From NCBI GenBank assembly GCA_040357565.1, contig JBDODJ010000082.1: a stretch of DNA of 47,462 nt. The stretch is one strand, 5' to 3'. This DNA is from Cercozoa sp. M6MM. Its lineage: Eukaryota; Endomyxa: Ascetosporea. The notes under the pieces are model-generated. The model did no database searches and was not told the origin of the DNA. It saw only the letters and a list, made by a program, of their open reading frames with translations. This document shows, piece after piece, positions 1 to 10,114 of this stretch (positions within the stretch are counted from its first letter, which is position 1; every line of letters begins with the position of its first letter). The translations under genes and the position numbers were made by a program.

Positions 1-654
1 TACGTCCCTCCTTCTCCTTCCTTCCTTCTTTTGACTAGTGCCGCCGGTCCTCTATTCCTTCCCCCGGCCAGTCTACCTTCCTGTACTTTGTCCACCCTAT
101 CTTGGGGTAACTAAAATTTACATCTGAACTGACTCCGTCTGCTGACTCATTAAATTTACTTAACGTCGGTTCCATTCGTTTCTTTCGTCTTTTTCCCGGC
201 ATCGTACTCTTTTTGCACTGCCAAAGCCTGATTACCAGCCCTCTCAGATAGGGATCAGCCTTGCTAACTTTGTTACACGCATGAGCTACTGTATCCGCGC
301 GAAGCAACCCTACAACTTCCAAAAATCCTCAAGAAAGGTGTGAAAGTGTTTGACGTGTGTTCGCTGGTACCCTGACCTACTGAGACGAGAGCTTGAGTCC
401 AGGTTTCCGCAGCCCTCCTCATATTTGCCTGAAATAACTGGCCATACCTGTTGTAGGGTTGCTTCCGCGCGGGTACAGTAGCTCGTGCTGTAACAGCGGG
501 TAACAAAAAAACGCACAGACGAGCCTAATGTAACGCAAGATACTTTCGACGTGACCGGAGGCGAGCGAAGAGTGCATGCGGTGGGGTAACTTTGGTCACA
601 TCGCAGCAGTCACAGTCCAACCGGAACAGACAGGCAGAGCGCCGGTCGGGCTTT
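1..654. other. Non-coding stretch downstream of AspRS
   Basis: I see no convincing gene here. Short minus-strand open frames exist (35-322, 273-506), but they have no recognisable domain and run through an inverted repeat. The right end (about 500-654) is probably the 3' untranslated region of the AspRS gene, whose stop codon lies at 655-657. Confidence 0.5.
269..508. repeat. Imperfect inverted repeat, arms of about 50 bp
   Basis: The left arm (269-317) and right arm (451-508) are reverse complements sharing near-identical blocks such as GCAACCCTACAAC on one arm and its complement GTTGTAGGGTTGC on the other. The right arm has a short extra insertion. The loop is about 133 bp. It could fold into a hairpin or be a remnant of a foldback or MITE-like element. 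No target-site duplication was confirmed. Confidence 0.7.
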
Positions 655-3050
655 CTACGGAGCGATACGCGTCGGGTCGCGCGGGAAGAGCGAGCAGTTG
701 CGCACGTCGGGGAGGTCGAGGAAGAGCATAACGACGCGCTCGAGACCGATGCCGCCGCCGGCATGGGGCGGAGCGCCGTGCTTGAAGCAATCGATGTAGG
801 ACTGGATGGTCTCCAGGGCTACGCGTGGGGGGGGGGGTATTAAAGCATACAGGGGAAGGGGTATGGGGCCGGAGTACGGATCTCGTGCTCGCTGGCGCGC
901 TTGGCCAGCAGGTCGGGACAGTGCACACGCTGCGCGCCCGAGGTGATCTCCTGGCCGCGCAGGAAGACGTCGTACGAGTTGGACAGCTCGGCGTCGTTGG
1001 GGTCCGGCATCGTGTAGAACGGACGCACTGCGAGCGGGTACTTGTCGACAATGTAGAACTCGGTGTCGTACTTGGCCTTCATGAGGCGGCCCAGGAGCTT
1101 CTCGTTCGGCGTCGAGAAGTCCTCGAGCCACTCCAGTGCAAAGCCGCGCTTCTCGAGTTCCTCGTCGCTCAGCTCGCCCTCTGCGGCCAGCACGCGCGCC
1201 TTCTCCTGTGCCACACAAGTTAACTTGCACTATCTTACTGGGGGGGGGGGGGGGGCACTACCTCCTGGATCATGTCAAAGGCCTCCTTGAACGTGATCAT
1301 CTTGGCACCGGCCGGGTCGTACTTCAGCGGCTCCGACGGGAACTGCTCGCGGATCACCTGCACACACACAACTGGCGTAGGAAGGGGGGGGGGGGAAAAG
1401 GAAAGTAAGATGGGGAATACGGCAATCTCGCGTGCGTAGTGCTCGTTGAGCTTGTCGAAAATGTAGGTGAAGACGCCGCTGAGCACGCCAGTGGCCTCGT
1501 GGTAATGGTCGCGGATCTGCATCTCGAAATCCATGCCGACGAACTCGCACAGGTGACGGTGCGTGTGCGAGTTCTCCGCGCGGAACACCGGGCCGATCTC
1601 AAAGACACCTATAGCCAACGTCCATATGTATGTATATGCACAGTCCATATGCACAGTAGACATGCACAGTCCATATGCACAGTAGACATGCACAGTCCAT
1701 ATGCACAGTAGACATGCACAGTCCATATGCACAGTAGACATGCACAGTCCGTATGCACTGTGTGGGGTAGGAGTACCCGGGAAGTCGCCCATGATGGCCA
1801 TCTGCTTGTAGAGCTGCGGCGACTGTGCGAGACAGGCATCGCGGCCAAAGTAGTCGAGTCGGAAGACCTCGGAGCCGCCCTCCGAGGTGCCGCCGATGAG
1901 CTTGGGCGAGTTGATCTCCACAAAGCCCTGCTGGTGCATGTACTCGCGGTAGAAACGCGACACGCCCGAGCGCACGCGGAAGATGGCCTGCTTGGCCGGC
2001 GTGCGCACGTCCACCCAGCGGTAGTCGAGGCGCAGCTGCTCGCCCACCGTCACGGCCTGCTTCTTGCCCTCGGCCTTGGCCTGCTCGATCTCCTCGGGCG
2101 TCGGGGGGCGACGGGCTGTCATACCACACAAACACATCGCATGCATCGACTACACAGGGGACACGGGGACTACCAGCATCGGCCAGCGTGAAGGGCAGGT
2201 CCGTGGCCACGGAGACGGCGTAGATGCGCGAGATGTGCAGCTCCACCTGCTTTTGCGAGCACGAGGCGACCTCGATGGCCTCACCGGCCTCGTTGCGCGG
2301 CACCTTGATGACACCGCACACGTCCACCACCGACTCCTTCGGCAGCTTCTGCACGTACTTCACCATGGCACGCGGCACCTCCTCGCCCTCGAACAGGATG
2401 CCCTGCCGGCACACACAGCAAACATTACACACAATTATCTCAGACACCAAAGACACCAAAGACACACACAGACACACACACACCAGCGGCAAAGGCTACC
2501 TGGACAGTGGCCATGTCGTCACGGAACACGACAAAGGCGCCCTTGCCCTGCTTGCGCACCGAATCCACACGGGCACGCAGCCACACCACCTGGTCATCCA
2601 GCTCCGACGTCAGCGCCGACACCTGCGTGAACTCGCGGTCCGTCTTGTCCTGTCAAAAAACACAAACGAGTCAGAAACCCAAAAAGTACCAAAAATACAC
2701 AAAAAGACGCACCTTGGACGAGAAGAGCGTGAAGTCGCCAAACTGGCCATCCTGGATGCTCTCGATCTTGGGGGCACCGCGCTGGGCTGCAAGACGGGCC
2801 AGGCGCTGGGCCTGCGCAGAAAACAGACTTTTAAAGGTACCCAGACGATACGAGTAAGCAATCACACCTCCTTCTTGGCCTTCTTGGCGGCCTTCTCGGC
2901 CTGCTTGCGCTTCTTCTTCTCCTCCTTGGCCTGCACACAGGAAAATACGATAAATCCGCTGAGCGTATTTCACGGGACAAAAGAGGGCAAAATGAGGTGT
3001 ACAGCAAGCTGCTCAGGCGTGAGCTCAACCTTCTCGGGCACGGCGGACAT
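655..3050 (-). CDS. DARS1: Cytosolic aspartyl-tRNA synthetase
   Basis: This class II synthetase charges tRNA-Asp with aspartate in the cytosol. Ten exons join in frame: 3003-3050, 2868-2930, 2713-2811, 2500-2649, 2174-2402, 1777-2115, 1421-1608, 1262-1357, 878-1205 and 655-818. They give 567 residues, the size of the eukaryotic enzyme. A Lys-rich N-terminal helix (exon 2, [16 protein letters not shown]) is typical of the eukaryotic form and is known to aid tRNA binding. An OB-fold tRNA-binding region follows (about residues 85-190), then the catalytic core with [10 protein letters not shown], motif 2 ([14 protein letters not shown], about 315-328) and motif 3 (GGGIGLERV, about 533). The protein ends [10 protein letters not shown]. 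The start ATG is the first in frame, with no upstream coding. It diverges from LTA4H and shares a 482-bp gap. Introns carry poly-C runs and a 26-bp tandem repeat. Confidence 0.96.
1638..1757. repeat. 26-bp tandem repeat inside an AspRS intron
   Basis: About 4.5 copies of a 26-bp unit (containing CAGTCCATATG and CAGTAGACATG) fill most of the intron 1609-1776. Copies start at about 1638, 1664, 1690, 1716 and 1742 and are nearly identical, so expansion is recent. The intron is the longest in this gene. Confidence 0.9.
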
Positions 3051-3532
3051 CAGAAAGCGTTGACGAGACGAAGCACAGAAAACGCGAACAGACGAAGACG
3101 GGACAACAAGAAAGCGACGCGACTTGAGACTTCTTGACTGCAAAGACACGGGAGTTCTCGAGATCACGCGTCGCAGCATCCACTGCGTACGCAGTCAATC
3201 AAACGCAAGCTCCGGCTTCCCACAGCACCATGCGCACAGCGGGCCCACGTGAGAAAAGGGCGAAAAACCCACGGACAAAAAACACAACAGAAAAAACACA
3301 GAACGCACATGATTAGAGTGCGCAACCTGTATGCGAGTTTATTCCGCAACTTACATCAAGCACCGCTTACGTGTGTGGCGCTAGTGAGGGCAGGGTCGGA
3401 GCGACCTCATCGCAATACAGTTCTGTAGCCACATTTGAAACACGAGTTGTAGTGCCTCTCGCGACGCCTGAAGCACATCTTTCGTGTTTAAACGGTTAAA
3501 AACACTTAAAACAGCACCTGCTTTAGCAGATA
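3051..3532. promoter_or_regulatory. Shared divergent promoter region (AspRS / LTA4H)
   Basis: This 482-bp gap lies between two start codons that point away from each other, so it must hold the promoters and 5' UTRs of both genes. No clear TATA box or other element can be assigned. Minus-strand open frames inside it (for example 3381-3605) look like chance. Confidence 0.5.
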
Positions 3533-6500
3533 ATGAGCGATTCTGGGTACTTTTGCAAAAACGCAATGAACAATTCCGGTGTGTCGGGTGAACCACCTTG
3601 AACACTCTCGAGCAGACCGAAGGACCACTCGTCGCACGCGAATCTCGACGATGTGGCGTGCGAACACATCTATTTGGACTGGACGGTACAGTTACGAGCG
3701 TTTTTTAGGAGTTTGAACCCGGCAGGCAGTTGATGTGTGCGTTTGGGCAGGTCGACTTTGAACAGAAGGTTCTGAGTGGCACAGCCACGCTGCGCATGCG
3801 CGCTGTACCTGCCCTTCTCTTGGGTTACGTTTAAGTACCTGAACAAGGTTGTTTCTGGGTGTCTGCGCAGTTGAAAGGCGGCGTGTCGCATGTGGTTCTC
3901 GATACGCGCGATCTGCTGGTGCACTCCGTGACTCTGAGCGACGGTACGCCACTGGCCTTCTCGCTGATCGACACCGTCCCTGCACTGGTATTGGCCACGT
4001 GGTCACTTGCACTAGTGTCTCAATGTACGCACGTGTGCAGGGCCAGGCACTGAGTGTGACACTGCCAGAGGACAAGGTACTGGCACGCGAGGAGACGGTG
4101 TCGATCCGGGTGAGGTACGACACCTCCGAGTCGGCCAGCGCGCTGCAGTGGCTCGAGCCCTCCATGACCGCCGGTTGCTTAATCTTTCAGTCCATCTTTG
4201 TGTCCATTTGTACCTGTGTTGTACATATGTACGAATGTACAGGCAAGCAGCAGCCGTACCTCTTCTCGCAGTGTCAGGCCATCCATGCGCGCTCAATGTG
4301 CCCGCTGCCGGACTCGCCTCGGCGTATATTTTACCCCCTACCCCCTCTTTACCCCCTCACCCTCTCTTTCTTTGCCTCTTACTCTCTTACCCTCTTATCC
4401 TCCCCCACCCCCGTATTGGTAGACAAGTTCACCTACGAGGCCGTGGTGCGTGTGCCGAGTGGCATGTCGGCCGTCATGTCGGCTTTATCCGAGGGCCGCA
4501 GCTCGCTGGGTTGGTCTCTGTTACCCCCCCCCCCACCCCTTTACCCCCCACCCCTTTACCCCCACCCCTTTACTCCCACCCTTTGTTCCCTACCCCTTTA
4601 CTCCCACCCCCTCTCGTGTGAGCAGACACAGTCGAAGAGTTCCGCTTCCGACAGCCGCAGCCGATTCCGTCGTGTACGCTGTTTTCTCGTATTTTGCCAG
4701 ACAGGGGTCAGCGATAAGATACCGAAAAAGCGCAGACCTGCTCGCTCTGGCCGTGGGCGACATCGAGCGACGCGAGACAGGACCGCGCACTGCCGTTATT
4801 GTATGTTTTCTTGGAAGAGGTCAAGGGGTAGGGGTAGTGAGAGGGGAGTAAGAGGGGTAGGGGTGGGGATAAGAAGGGTAGGGATAAGAGGGGTAGGGAT
4901 AAGAGGGTTAGGGGTAGGGTTGGGGGTAGGGTTGGGGGTAGGGATAGGATTGGGGTAAGGATAAGAGGGATAGCAGTAAGGGGGATAGGAATAGGGATAA
5001 GAGGGGTGGGGTATAGGCCGAGCCATCGGTGCTAGAGGCGGCGGCTCACGAGTTCGCGAACGTGGAGAAACTGCTGATCGCGGCCGAGACAGTGTGTGGT
5101 CCGTACCAGTGGACGCAGTACGACGTGCTGGTGATGCCGCCTTCCTTTCCGTACGGAGGCATGGAGAACGCGTGCTGCACCTTCGTGACGCCGTCGCTCG
5201 TGGCCGGCGATCGCTCTTTGGTCAACGTGCTGGCACACGAGATCGCGCACTCCTGGAGCGGCAATCTGTGCACGTACTCTGCTCTTTTACCCCCCCTTTA
5301 CCCCCTTTGCCCCCCTATTTGCCCCCCTATTTGCCCCTCTTTGCCCCCACCTATACCTCCCCTCTTTGCACCCTATTTATCCATACCTCCCCTGTTTGCC
5401 CCCTATTTATCCCCCTATTTATCCTCCTATTTATCCCCTATTTATCCCCCTATTTATCTCCCTATTTATCCCCCTGTTTGCCCCTATACCTTCCCTCTTA
5501 CCTCTCTTCAACCTCCTCAGTACCTCTTCTTGACTCACCTCTTTAACCCCCCCCCCTCCGGCAGGAACTCCACGTGGCAAGACTTCTGGCTCAACGAGGG
5601 CTTCACGGTCTTTGTGGAGCGTCGCATCGTAGCCTCTCCTCTCACTGTGTCCCCTTAACAAAAGAGACAGCACCTTTTACCAAAAGGCTGCCCCCTTAAC
5701 CAAAGCCTTACTAACTAATCTGAAAAAACAGATCGAAGCAACGGAAGGCGCCGAGGAGTGCGCGCTGCACTCGGTCGTCGGTCTCGTCGATCTGCAGGTA
5801 TCACAGTCCATTTGTACTTTCTATCTGTACGGTCTATTTGTACGGTCTATTTGTACGGTATATTTTACGGTCTATTTGTACGATCTGTATGGTCCATTAA
5901 AACCCTGGTTGTTGTTGCTTCAGGAATCGGTCGATCTGTTCGGCTGCGATCACGAATTCACGAAACTGTGCCGATTTTGATAGTTTTACCCCCCTCCCTT
6001 TACCCCTTCCTCCGCCCTTCCCTACCTCTTTCAACCCTCTTACCGGCTTACCCTCTTTACCCCCATTCTGACTCTCGTGTGTTTTGTCAGGTGTCCGAAT
6101 CTCTCGGGCGGCATTGATCCCGACGACGCCTTCTCCTCTGTGTACGGTCCATTTGTACAGGGTCCATTTGTACAAGGTCCATTTGTACAAGTTTAATTTG
6201 GACACACGCGCATTTAAACAGGCCGTACGAGAAGGGCTACAACCTGCTGGTGCACCTGGAGCGACAGGTCGGCCGCGGCGTGATGGACAAATATTTGAAG
6301 GCGCATTTTCAGCACTTTGCCGGCCGCTCATTCTGCACGGTGAGACCTTTACCCCCTGCCCCCTTAATGCTGTTTACCCTCCCCACCCCCTTATTGCGGT
6401 TGTCCCCCCCCCCCCCTACTTTTTTGGCAGAGCGAGTTCCGCGAGTTTTTCGAAGCTTTCGCCGCTCAAAACGGCGCCGAGATCAGCGTCGACTGGGACA

Positions 6501-7404
6501 AGTGGCTACATGGTACGAATGGACCAGTAACTGTCCCGAAAGGTACAAATGGACCGGTGCATTGGACAGAACCGGGCATGCCGCCGGTGCGGAACGAGTT
6601 CGATGCGACGCGCGCCGACGAAGCGAAAACTTTGGCGACGCAATGGCTGCTGCACGGCGCATCGCCTGCGGTTTACCCCCCTTTTTACCCCCTTTACCCC
6701 CTTCCCCTTTACTCCCCTGTTTACCCCCTGTTTACCTCTTTACTTCCATGTCTATCCCCTCCCACACAGCCAGTGAACAACTGGTCCACGACGGCCAAGA
6801 TCATCTTCTTGGACACTGCCATTCAGCGTGTTGAGGGTGCCTTTTACTTACCCTTGACACCCTTTATTCCTTTACTCCCTATACCCCCACCCCTTTCCCC
6901 CCCCCCCCCCAGAAAGCGAGAAGGAGGAGGAGCGCGACTGGTCGGAGCGACTGCGTCAGTTGGACGACGCGACGCACTTCTCACAGTCGCAGAACGCCGA
7001 GTTGCAGTTCCGCTGGCTACAGCTCTCGGTCCGCGCCAAGCTGCCGTACCGTTTCTGCAGCCTTAATCAGGCCCATTCGCACCCTTAACCAGGCCCATTC
7101 GCACCCTTAATCAATTGAATTTGCACTCCCATTGTGGTAGGAGTGCGCCCGAGGCGTGTGCGCACTTCCTCGGACGCTTCGGCCGAATGAAGTTCGTGCG
7201 ACCGCTGTTCCGCGCGCTGCACGCCGGCGTCTTCCGTCGTCAGGTGGCTCCTGCCCCTCCCTTCCTTCCTCCTTGCTTCCCTCTTAAAGGTAGATGGACT
7301 GTGTTTAAGGTTTGCGTGAATAGGCCGCCGAGATCTTTGGCAAGTTGCGGCACACGTACCACCCGATCTGCGCCAAGATGGTCGCGCGCGACCTCAGCAA
7401 GTGA
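3533..7404 (+). CDS. LTA4H: Leukotriene A4 hydrolase-type zinc aminopeptidase (M1 family)
   Basis: This is a cytosolic bifunctional M1 metallopeptidase. Twenty-one exons join in frame (first 3533-3546, 3616-3685, 3751-3804, 3871-3987, 4041-4173; zinc-site exons 5017-5273 and 5565-5628; last 7141-7243 and 7324-7404) to give 608 residues, against 611 in human. It shows GGMEN (270-274), HEIAH (297-301) plus Glu320 as zinc ligands, PYEKG with the catalytic Tyr383, and GRMKF with Arg563 and Lys565, which bind the substrate carboxylate. These positions match human numbering almost exactly, which supports the model. Human Tyr378, the residue modified in suicide inactivation, is Phe here (DDAFSSV). 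The exon 12 border (about 5739-5795) is the least certain, with two possible acceptors. Introns hold TTACCCC tracts and a GGTCCATTTGTAC motif. Whether it acts on LTA4 cannot be told; peptidase activity is expected. Confidence 0.96.
4801..5016 (+). other. G-rich intron with GGGTAGGG-like repeats
   Basis: This intron of the LTA4H-type gene is almost wholly made of GGGGTAAGAG / GGGTAGGGAT-like units on the coding strand. Nearly all other tract-bearing introns of this gene are C-rich on the coding strand (TTACCCCC type). It therefore looks like the same tract family in the opposite orientation. It also resembles degenerate telomere repeats but sits inside a gene. Confidence 0.8.
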
Positions 7405-8093
7405 GACCACGACCAGTCGCCTAATCCACGTGTCTTGTCGTGTCGATTCCAACGTAGTGTCTGTATGCAACCCGAATTATACCGACGAAACGCTGCCTTG
7501 CGTACCTGGTTCGGATATAGCAAACGTTAACGGCTATACGATATACACGATTCATCGCATACTGATAGTTAGTTGAGTCTTCTAGGAAACCAACTATGTA
7601 GTTCCCCTGCACCAGTCTGGGGTGGGTCATAAGAGCATGGCCGTGTCTACCGCCCGCTTGGGGTAGGACCATACAACTCCCCTTTTGACGTTCCCCAGAC
7701 ACCGAAGTCGACTTCATGGTTGGTGCACATCGCATACTGATAGTTAGTTTGTTGAGTCTAGGAAACCAACTATGTAAGTTTAGTTCCCCTGCACCAGTCT
7801 GGGGTGGGTCACAAGAGCATGGCCGTGCCCACCGCCCGCTTAGGGTAGGACCATACCATCGCATACTGTTACCGGGCGATAGTCGAACCTTACGTATACC
7901 TACCGTACGTTAAGCGAGGTTTCTGTGTTTCAGTTCTTTAAATTTACTTACATACGTTAGTTTGAATCGAATCAGTCCCTTGCCGAATTAGCCGAGTCGG
8001 CGCGAGTACACATACAGCAGTGCAGTCGGAGCATTGACTAGTTACCGCACGCGCAGCCGCAGACTCGCACATGGCCGGTTGGCACCCCGTCAG
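7405..8093. other. Intergenic region with repeats, between convergent genes
   Basis: The region lies between the LTA4H stop (7402-7404) and the PARP stop on the other strand (8094-8096), so it holds two 3' ends. Apart from the tandem repeat at 7553-7870 I see no gene. Confidence 0.5.
7553..7870. repeat. Direct tandem repeat, about 120-130 bp, 2 copies plus a partial third
   Basis: Copies begin with CATCGCATACTG at 7553, 7728 and 7857. Copies 1 and 2 share the blocks GGAAACCAACTATGTA, CCCCTGCACCAGTCTGGGG and GAGCATGGCCGTG. They differ by small indels (for example TTTG, and AAGTTTA after ATGTA). The third copy is only the first 12 bp. A 53-bp spacer follows copy 1. No coding or tRNA-like structure was recognised. 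Confidence 0.85.
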
Positions 8094-9418
8094 TCAGCGG
8101 AAGGAGATCAGATACAATGGGATGGCTTTGTCTTCGTGTGAGGTCGTGTAGATCTAAACCAAACGGTCCAAACATTGAAGATGCACTAGCAAAACTTAAG
8201 CAGTACGGTGGATTCAGAGGTCGTGCCGACGATAAGCTCGGCCATGAAGATCGTCTTTTCGAGAGAACTCAACGAGTATGCGTAGCCTTCAGCAGAGTAT
8301 CTGGCTTGTGTGCTAAAATACAGGTGACCTGCTGTGCCACGACGAGCAAAGCGCGGGTCGAAGGCAGCTCGCGAACGCTTCCAGATCAGCGCAGGGTCGG
8401 TGCCGCTTGTGCCATCTGGAGTCCAAAACGGCAGTAAAGATCACGCCAGTCACTAAACGCAGAAACGGAGATAGTGTCTTACGGAAGACAGTGAGTGTCT
8501 TGCGCTCGATCAGAGACAATGAACTCTTGTGCGCCTCGTACTGCTTGCGTAGCGGCGGGTTGTGCACCTTCTCGATCTTGGTGATACGGCCACGAGGCAT
8601 CGTTTGTGTCCAGTGGTGGAAGACCACCTGTGCCTCGGAGGAGTTGAGCGGCACATCGACCAGTTCAGCCTCTTCGTCGGAAGTCTGCGGTGTCACAGTG
8701 GGTGCTTTGTCACCCCCACGCAATGTCGCTGCAATCTCTGTGTTGGCAACCACGAGATGCGCGCGCATCAGCGACAGGTCGAACCAACAGCGCGGATCGA
8801 CCTGGTTGTAGCAACATACAAACAATACAAAACACATAAGTTAGGTACCTCAACACGCCCGGTGATGCCTTGCGCCTGCGCTTGCGACAGCACGGAGTTC
8901 ATCTCCATAGGCACTGGTTTCCATGTGGAGTATCCTTCGCGACAGTAGCTGAACTGCACTATTTCCAGCGGTGCCTGAGCGGTGCTGCAGCACATGTGTT
9001 GTAAGTTTACTGAAGCTTGGCCCTATTTTACAGCACAAGGATAATGGCAAAGTACTCGAGACGACGCAGCTGGCGGTTGCGAGCACCGCGCTGGGTTTTG
9101 CTCGCCATGTCCACAGTGAACGTATGTGGTCTTCCGTCTGAAACAATAGGCACAATAGAAAGTTTACCCAGAAACTTAGGGAACAACGCAATAAAAAAGT
9201 CTGGGAGTCAGATACCTGTAGCGTTGACGGTGACTTGAACCGTGGAGTCATTGTTTTGGTACGCCTAAAAAGAACATAGTACAACTGGAACTACATTTAG
9301 TGGAAAACCTGAACCGAGACCGAGATACCGCTTCAAGACGGTCGTTGTAGTTAGCGTCGACGAAGGAGTAGAAGTCGGACGAAGGGTCCACTTGCCATTG
9401 CCAAAATAGGAGCTTCAT
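8094..9418 (-). CDS. Compact WWE-WWE-PARP ADP-ribosyltransferase
   Basis: Eight exons (9329-9418, 9216-9264, 9037-9137, 8849-8974, 8483-8801, 8329-8415, 8207-8304, 8094-8153) give 309 residues. The N-terminus is a WWE domain (WQWQVDPSSDFYSF, then NDRLEAAYQN and FTVDMASKTQ). A second WWE-like unit follows (STWKPVPMEMNSVL, CWFDLSLMRAH). The rest is a PARP catalytic domain: FHHWTQTMPRGRITKIEKVH, the NAD-binding FHGT (split by an intron), AAFDPRFARRGTAG and YSAEGYAYS. It ends PLYLISFR. WWE domains in this setting bind poly-ADP-ribose or mediate protein contacts. His and Tyr of the H-Y-E triad are visible. The third residue is unclear because the segment before the last strand is shorter than usual, so mono- or poly-activity is open. 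The start ATG (9416-9418) directly precedes WWE1 and is 23 bp from a divergent gene. Confidence 0.88.
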
Positions 9419-9441
9419 CTTTTCCTGTACCCACGGCAAAA

Positions 9442-9865
9442 ATGCTTGAATTCAGTTGAAACGGTCGTACAAGTATACACACATTGGCATCGAGTGACAA
9501 CTTTGTATGAGAAGGACAAGTACTTTTGGAGGTTCCAGGCGTCGCTTTAGAAGAGCACCAGAGCCAGAATAACGTCGATCTCGCCAGATATCGGACAATA
9601 CAAAATGTGGAATCGCTTTTAGAGCACTGTGGGCACTTGTTGTTTTCCCTGGTTCCGTCAGAATGCCTCCCAGGGTTTCGGACTTTGCTAGCTGAGTGGT
9701 CGCGAAAGATCAACTCGGATTCGGTGAGTAAATTTATTTAAGTTTAGTTTCTGTTTGTTGGTGTGTAAATTTAATGTAATAATGCAACATTTAAAGACGG
9801 CACCAGGATTATACTTCATATCTAAAGAGAGGAACTTCTTGCAGTTAGTCGCTAATCGCCCGTGA
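9442..9865 (+). CDS. Orphan 97-aa protein, divergent to the PARP gene
   Basis: Three exons (9442-9454, 9512-9723, 9797-9865) join with matching phases into 97 residues. The main exon reads as a soluble helical protein (motifs RTIQNVESLLEHCGHLLF and LLAEWSRKI). The last exon ends LQLVANRP and a TGA. The donor GTGAGT at 9724 is a good consensus. The 13-nt first exon is tentative (donor GTTGAA, a form also used in neighbouring genes). I do not recognise the family. Its start codon lies 23 bp from that of the WWE-PARP gene on the other strand, so the 5' leaders must overlap or be almost absent. Confidence 0.6.
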
Positions 9866-10114
9866 GTCGCTCGGGCTGTGAGAAACGCAGACCGAGACCG
9901 ACTGACCCAAATGACAGAAAAGAGAAACCCCGCCGTTCGACTAGTGGCAAGCTAGTATCCCCACGCACGCTAAGAGTGATAGGAGAGTAGCAAAAAAGTC
10001 ATTAGAGGTGCCGATGGTACAATTGTGCAGATAGATTTGCTGATACCGCGGGTCTCTTTCTAAACAGAATCCTTGCAATTCGGATCTGCCAGAGTGTTTG
10101 TTAGTTTATTTGAA

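Noticed and set aside
3381..3605. Minus-strand 74-codon frame in the AspRS/LTA4H gap
   Set aside because: It overlaps the first LTA4H exon and shows no family signature.
4801..5016. Telomere array or chromosome end
   Set aside because: The G-rich repeats lie inside an intron with coding exons on both sides in phase, so this is not a chromosome end.
7554..7670. tRNA-derived SINE
   Set aside because: No A-box/B-box pair or tRNA-like fold could be read in either repeat copy.
7421..7864. A 147-codon minus-strand open frame across the tandem repeat
   Set aside because: Its protein repeats only because the DNA is duplicated, and the copies differ by indels that break the frame; no start context or domain was seen.
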